Origin: Aralia elata
Taxonomy: Eukaryota; Streptophyta; Magnoliopsida; Apiales; Araliaceae
Direction: 5' to 3'
Assembly: GCA_034770075.1 (NCBI GenBank)
Contig: CM068388.1
Coordinates: 14,965,653-15,029,652 of the forward strand
DNA: 64,000 nucleotides
In this document: positions 59,363-64,000 of the stretch, piece after piece
Numbering within the stretch: the first letter of the stretch is position 1
How the letters are laid out: every line of letters begins with the position of its first letter
Notes under the pieces: generated by a model
The model's input: the letters and a program-made list of their open reading frames with translations, nothing else
Databases searched by the model: none
What the model was told of the DNA's origin: nothing
Program-made: the position numbers and the translations under genes

Positions 59363-60448
59363 ATGCCGCCGAGAGGAAGACCACGTAACCAGCGAGTCGA
59401 GGAGTCCGAAAGAGAGGTTGGGGATCAACCCAATCCAATGAGGATGTTCGCGGAGATGCTGGCAGAAGCCATGCAATCAAGGCCGCCACCTGGAGGGACC
59501 CAACCAGCACCCGAGCCAGTGCATCATCTGGCAAATTTTAAAGATTTCAAATTGGTTGGACCACCCGAGTTCAAGGGAACTCTTAACCCAATAGAAGCAC
59601 AGACCTGGATAGAAGAGATAGAGAAGGTCTTCGAGGTCGCACGGGTGGCCGAGGAACAAAAGACAGGATTTGCCACGTTCATGCTGAAGGGCGAGGCTAA
59701 CTATTGGTGGAAGGCCAATAAGGGACGAGCAGGTGAGGGGGTCATTTCCTGGGAAAGAATTAAAGAGTTGTTCTTCGAAAATTACTTTCCGGAGAATACA
59801 CAGCAGGACATGGAAGTTAAGTTCCTCGAACTGAAACAAGGGAATATAACTGTCGCAGAGTACGCGGCAAAATTCAATGAATTGGCCCGATTTGCCCCAC
59901 ATCAAGTGGACACCGAGGCTAGGAAGGCAAGAAGATTTGAATTGGGGCTGAAACCGTGGGTACAGAAGTCAGTTGTGATATTGAAGCTTAAGAACTTCTC
60001 GGAACTGCTGGAGAGGGCTATCATTGCGGAAGGGGGCAATGAAGCCGTGGCCCGATTCAACCAAGAAAGAAAGAAGAATCAAGAGGTAACCAAGGCAGGG
60101 AGCAGTGGAGGTAGTAACCCCAACAAACGTAAGTGGCTCGAGAGTCAGTCGTCCGGGGGAAACAAATCTGGAGGGGAGGTGAAGAAACCAGGCAGGTGCA
60201 ACAATTGTGGCAAGAACCACACGGGGGAATGCATGAGAGGAAGAAGTGTTTGTTACCGATGTGGACAACCGGGGCACATGGCTCCTTAGTGTCCGAACAA
60301 GTCGAAGGGAGGATGTTTCTCTTGTGGATCACCCGACCACCAGATTAAGGACTGCCCGAAGAGGAAGGGCGACGTCGGGAGTGGCAACAGGAGCAACGAC
60401 AACAGTGGAAACAGCAACCGGCCGAGCTACGGGGCACCGGCCAGTTAA
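59363..60448 (+). pseudogene. Ty3-gypsy Gag (capsid-nucleocapsid), one internal stop
   Basis: Starts MPPRGRPRNQ, typical of Tekay/Del-like plant Gag. The Retrotrans_gag capsid domain spans residues ~60-205 (W-I-E-E-I-E-K-V-F, F-M-L-K-G-E-A-N-Y-W-W, Y-F-P-E-N, F-N-E-L-A-R-F-A-P). A Lys/Asn/Ser/Gly-rich linker follows, then three zinc knuckles: 279-290 (shortened spacing), 297-310, and 318-331. A TAG at codon 309 (60287-60289) cuts the second knuckle. The frame then runs to TAA at 60446-60448, which in turn falls in frame with pol, so Gag and Pol were one open frame. The role is RNA packaging and particle assembly. Apart from the stops it is well preserved. Confidence 0.92.
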
Positions 60449-60460
60449 ACCAACAGGCCA

Positions 60461-62609
60461 ATGGCACGCACATTCAACATGACCGTGCAGGATGCAATGG
60501 AATCTAGGGATGTGGTGTTAGGTATCATCCCAATCAATGATATAAATGCATATGTGTTATTTGATTCGGGTACTACCTGCTCTTTTGTTTCCGAAGAATT
60601 TGCTAGTCAGTTAAACTCACCTCGTGAAAAGTTAGAACACCCTATAAATGTAGAAGTAGCAAACAAGGAAATCATTCCTGTAGAATACATTCATAGGATT
60701 TGTTGTGCTGAATTGCGAGGATTTAAGCTCAATATGGATTTGATACCAATTCGGCTAAGAGAGTTTGATGTAATCCTGGGAATGGATTGGCTATCAATTC
60801 ACGGAGCAGTTATTGATTGTAAGGAAAAGTGTGTACACCTAAAGACTCCTAATAAGTCGAAGGTGGTATTTTACGGTAGTAAGTCACCAAGAAAATCTTG
60901 TTGTCTGACAATAATGCAAACCAAGAAATTGCTTAAGAAAGGTTGCGTATGTTATTTGGCCCATGTGGTCGATACTCGTCAGGTCGGGGATGAGATGAGT
61001 CAAATACCAATCGTGAGGGATTTCACTGATGTCTTCCCAGATGAACTTCCGGGACTGCCGCCGGACAGGGAGATTGAGTTCGTAATCGATTTGGTACCTG
61101 AAACCGCACCAATATCGAAGCCGCCGTATCGAATGACACCTGTAGAAATGAAAGAGTTGATGGTTTAACTGCAGGAACTGTTAGACAAGGGTTATATCAG
61201 ACCGAGTGTGTCCCCATGGGGAGCGCCAGTTCTGTTTGTAAAGAAGAAGGATTGTTCTATGAGGCTTTGTATCGACTATCGAGAGTTGAACAAAGTTACG
61301 ATTAAGAATAGGTATCCGCTTCCTAGGATTGACGATCTGTTTGATCAACTTAAGGGAGTGAAGTACTTTTCGAAAATCGACCTAAGAACAGGCTATCATC
61401 AGCTGAAGGTGAGGCAGGAAGATATCCCGAAGACTGCATTCAGGACTCGTTATGGGCACTTCGAGTTTCTGGTGATGTCATTTGGATTAACGAATGCGCC
61501 AGTGGCATTTATGGATATGATGAACAGAGTGTTCAAGCAGTACTTGGACAAGTTCGTAGTCGTATTCATCGATGACATCCTGGTGTATTCAGAGTCAGAA
61601 AAGGAGCATGCTGAACATTTAAAGATTGTACTAGAAGCTCTCAGGAGGGAGAAATTGTATGCGAAGTTTTCTAAGTGTGAGTTTTGGTTGCAGAGGGTAC
61701 AATTTTTAGGTCACGTCATCGACAAAAATGGTGTTTCGGTGGACCCAACAAAAGTAGAAGCAGTTATCAATTGGGAGCAACCGAAGACGCCAACAGAGAT
61801 CCGGAGTTTCTTGGGATTAGCGGGATACTATCGAAGGTTCATACAGGATTTTTCAAAGATAGCATCGCCGTTGACCAACCTCACCAGGAAAACAGTTAAG
61901 TTTGTTTGGTCGGAGAAGTGTGAGGAAAGTTTTATGGAGCTGAAGAAGAGACTTAGTCAAGCACCAGTGTTGACCTTACCCGACAACACTGGGGGTTTCG
62001 TAGTGTATAGCGATGCGTCACACAAGGGTCTTGGCTGTGTGCTGATGCAACACGGCAAGGTAGTGGCGTACGCATCACGTCAGCTGAAGGATTATGAGAA
62101 GGGTTACCCGACTCATGACCTGGAGTTAGCCGCGGTGGTTTTCGCCTTGAAGATTTGGAGGCACTACCTATACGGGGAGAAGTGTGAGATATATACAGAT
62201 CACAAGAGCCTAAAATATATCTTCACTCAGAAGGAGCTAAACATGAGGCAGCGCCAATGATTAGAATTGATCAAGGATTACGACTGTGAAATTCTGTACC
62301 ATCCGGGCAAATCAAATGTGGTGGCTGATGCCTTAAGCAGGAAAGGCAAGGTGAAGTTGATGCAGCTGACAGTTCAAGAGGAGTTGATAAAGGACTTTGA
62401 ATGTCTGGAACTGGAAGTTAAGTATCCGATGGAGACGGACGAAAAATTGTTCACCGTGACAGTAGGTTCGACTCTACTGGATAAGATAAAGGAGGCTCAA
62501 GAATTTGATGAAGAATGCATTGGCATTAAGAAACAACTATCGGAGGGAAAAACGTTGAAGTTCAAGGTTGACAGCACAGGGCTGCTGAGATTCGAGGGAA
62601 GGATCTGGA
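60461..62609 (+). pseudogene. Ty3-gypsy Pol: protease, RT, RNase H; integrase cut off
   Basis: In the same frame as gag. Protease: LFDSG, catalytic Asp at 60563. The reverse transcriptase runs from about 61169 (the L-L-D-K-G-Y-I-R-P-S-V-S-P-W-G-A-P entry) through 61850, with S-K-I-D-L-R-T-G-Y-H and F-I-D-D-I-L-V-Y-S (61565-61591), both catalytic aspartates kept. RNase H: V-Y-S-D-A-S (about 62005) to D-H-K-S-L-K-Y-I. Connection to integrase: Y-H-P-G-K-S-N-V-V-A-D-A-L-S-R (about 62296). Stops lie at 61166 (TAA) and 62258 (TGA). The frame ends at an inverted LTR at 62610, so integrase and any chromodomain are not visible. Without the two stops the enzymes look intact. Confidence 0.93.
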
Positions 62610-64000
62610 TGTGACACCCCCAAATCTGGATTTCCTAACCTCGAATTCGGTGTTCACGATACTCAACAACAAACATACTTTCTAACTAATGCGGAATAAT
62701 AAACATACAATGTCTATCGAAATAGTAATAAAGTCTTACAATCATGGTCCCAAGGTTCTTTAACCTTAACTTAAAACGTACCCTTAATACATTAAGGAGT
62801 TCACATAACCAAATAACAATTCAAGATAAACTAGTACATAAGCCTTATCAGGCGATTACACTTGCACCTTTCCTTTTCCTTTATCCCCTTTAGACGTTCC
62901 TGCCTTAACTGAAATAAAGATCACAATATAGCAAGGGTAAGCAACTAGTTTGCTTAGCAAGTTTATACACACGGGAGATATATCATGAATAGAAGGAAGT
63001 TTCGCTTTCACTGTTCAACAACAGTATAAAATTGTGAAGAAACATGAATTAATAGTCAACAATTGAATATTCGAATAATTGAATGACAATTACTGAGTGG
63101 TTGGAAATAACCATAGACATTTGCCAAGGTTCTCAGCATTTAAACTGGACCTCTTAAAAGTTTTGGTAATCAAGGGGATCAGCCTTTCATACCCCGTGAT
63201 TTATGCATAAACACTTAATAAACCAGCATTGATATCATGCCTTAATCAAATCTATCCTTTTCTCAGCCAAGAGTTCTTACCATAACAATTTAATAAGAAC
63301 AACTTTTAAAATACCTTTGATTCAACAAATTTAGACATGATTGATCTAGCTGATACAAATAGCATAGATCTATCTCATAAACAGTTCAAGCTTGAAAGAA
63401 CTTTAATCTAATTCACAGTTCAATAATAATAGAATAGGAATTCAATTGCACAATGTGCGAATGTCAATAATCAGTATAGATGTGAATAATCAACAATAAT
63501 TATTCACAAACATGCTTCGAAAATAATAACTCGAGTTTGAGTTAGGGAACTTGCCTGTCTGCTCAGCTACAAGTAATTTTAGCTTTAACTAATTGGCCTT
63601 GAAGAACCTAACATTGATAACGTCGATCTACCAATTAGTACTGCATAGTTGTATATCGATACGCTTACTTATGCTATTTATTTAACAATTAAGCAAATCA
63701 CATAGCACACATAAGTTAATAAACTATCGTAAATCCTATAAGACACTTAATATTATCAATCTTGATAATATTTAATTCACCTCTTGGTATTATTAGTCCA
63801 CTAATAACACTTTTATTCGTTTACTAATGTTATTAACATCTTAGTAATATTTTAATCATCCAATAATACTTTAATCTAATATTATTAATCTCTTAATAAT
63901 ATTTTAATTCTCATATCATTAATAATATTTTAATCTAATATTATTAGGCAATTTAAATAATATCTTAATCATTTATTAATGCTTAAAACAAATATTATTA
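62610..64000 (-). repeat. LTR of the same gypsy family, inverted, 3' part
   Basis: Left border TGTGACACCCCC is the complement of the family LTR terminus. Its reverse complement follows 56400-57883 closely, for example 'gtatcgatatac', 'ttagttaaagcta', 'gtagctgagca.acaggcaag' and the 'cttgct.agca..ct.gttgct' block. It breaks pol in its RNase H-integrase junction. The element extends right, beyond the window, and either another minus-strand copy or a solo LTR is possible. Confidence 0.85.

Overview
The window is nuclear DNA of a flowering plant, most likely a eudicot. The evidence is a dense layering of Ty1-copia and Ty3-gypsy LTR retrotransposons, PIF/Harbinger, Stowaway-like and other TIR elements, a plant LINE, a caulimovirid-like segment, AT-rich spacers, and one intronless plant gene of the berberine-bridge-enzyme-like (BBE-like) family. 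I cannot name the species. No organelle, bacterial, rRNA or tRNA gene was recognised.

Layout. 1-8271: a Ty1-copia element with 1803-bp LTRs (the 5' LTR is cut by the window edge) and a heavily decayed gag-pol. 8272-12390: stacked fragments of one long-LTR Ty3-gypsy family, in both orientations. 12390-14501: minus-strand Athila-like LTR, primer site and a short internal piece. 14502-21778: 3' part of a Tat-lineage gypsy element (integrase, antisense ORFs, 3'-UTR minisatellite, polypurine tract, 3' LTR). 21827-23457: end of a second element with an antisense ORF and a 481-bp LTR. 24165-25760 (minus): the BBE-like gene, the only intact host-type gene. 25817-31860: AT-rich spacer with MITEs and small tandem repeats. 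31861-35530: LTR pieces including an Athila-like LTR. 35690-39360: truncated gypsy RNase H/integrase, then a truncated copia RT/RNase H with its 3' LTR. 39365-40110: roughly 205-bp tandem repeats holding an (AAT)n tract. 40242-45935: a PIF/Harbinger element with matching TTA target duplications, itself split by a 2944-bp solo LTR with perfect TATAA duplications. 46816-48392: long-TIR element with a Stowaway-like MITE inside one TIR. 48611-51440 (minus): 5'-truncated LINE. 51441-52304: partial copia LTR related to the first element. 52305-53764: caulimovirid-like coat/gag-like segment. 53765-62609: long-LTR gypsy element (Tekay/Del-like) with an extra coiled-coil ORF before gag. 62610-64000: an inverted LTR of the same family that cuts off its integrase.

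The window is best read as an insertion history. The copia LTRs differ at 16 of 976 sites, yet the coding part is wrecked, so it was probably moved in trans. The Tekay-like gag-pol keeps one frame over 1082 codons and is broken only by four stops, all explicable as C-to-T or G-to-A changes. The BBE-like gene has a signal peptide, both family domains, the flavin-linking His, a TATA box and a poly(A) signal, but lacks the usual flavin-linking Cys.
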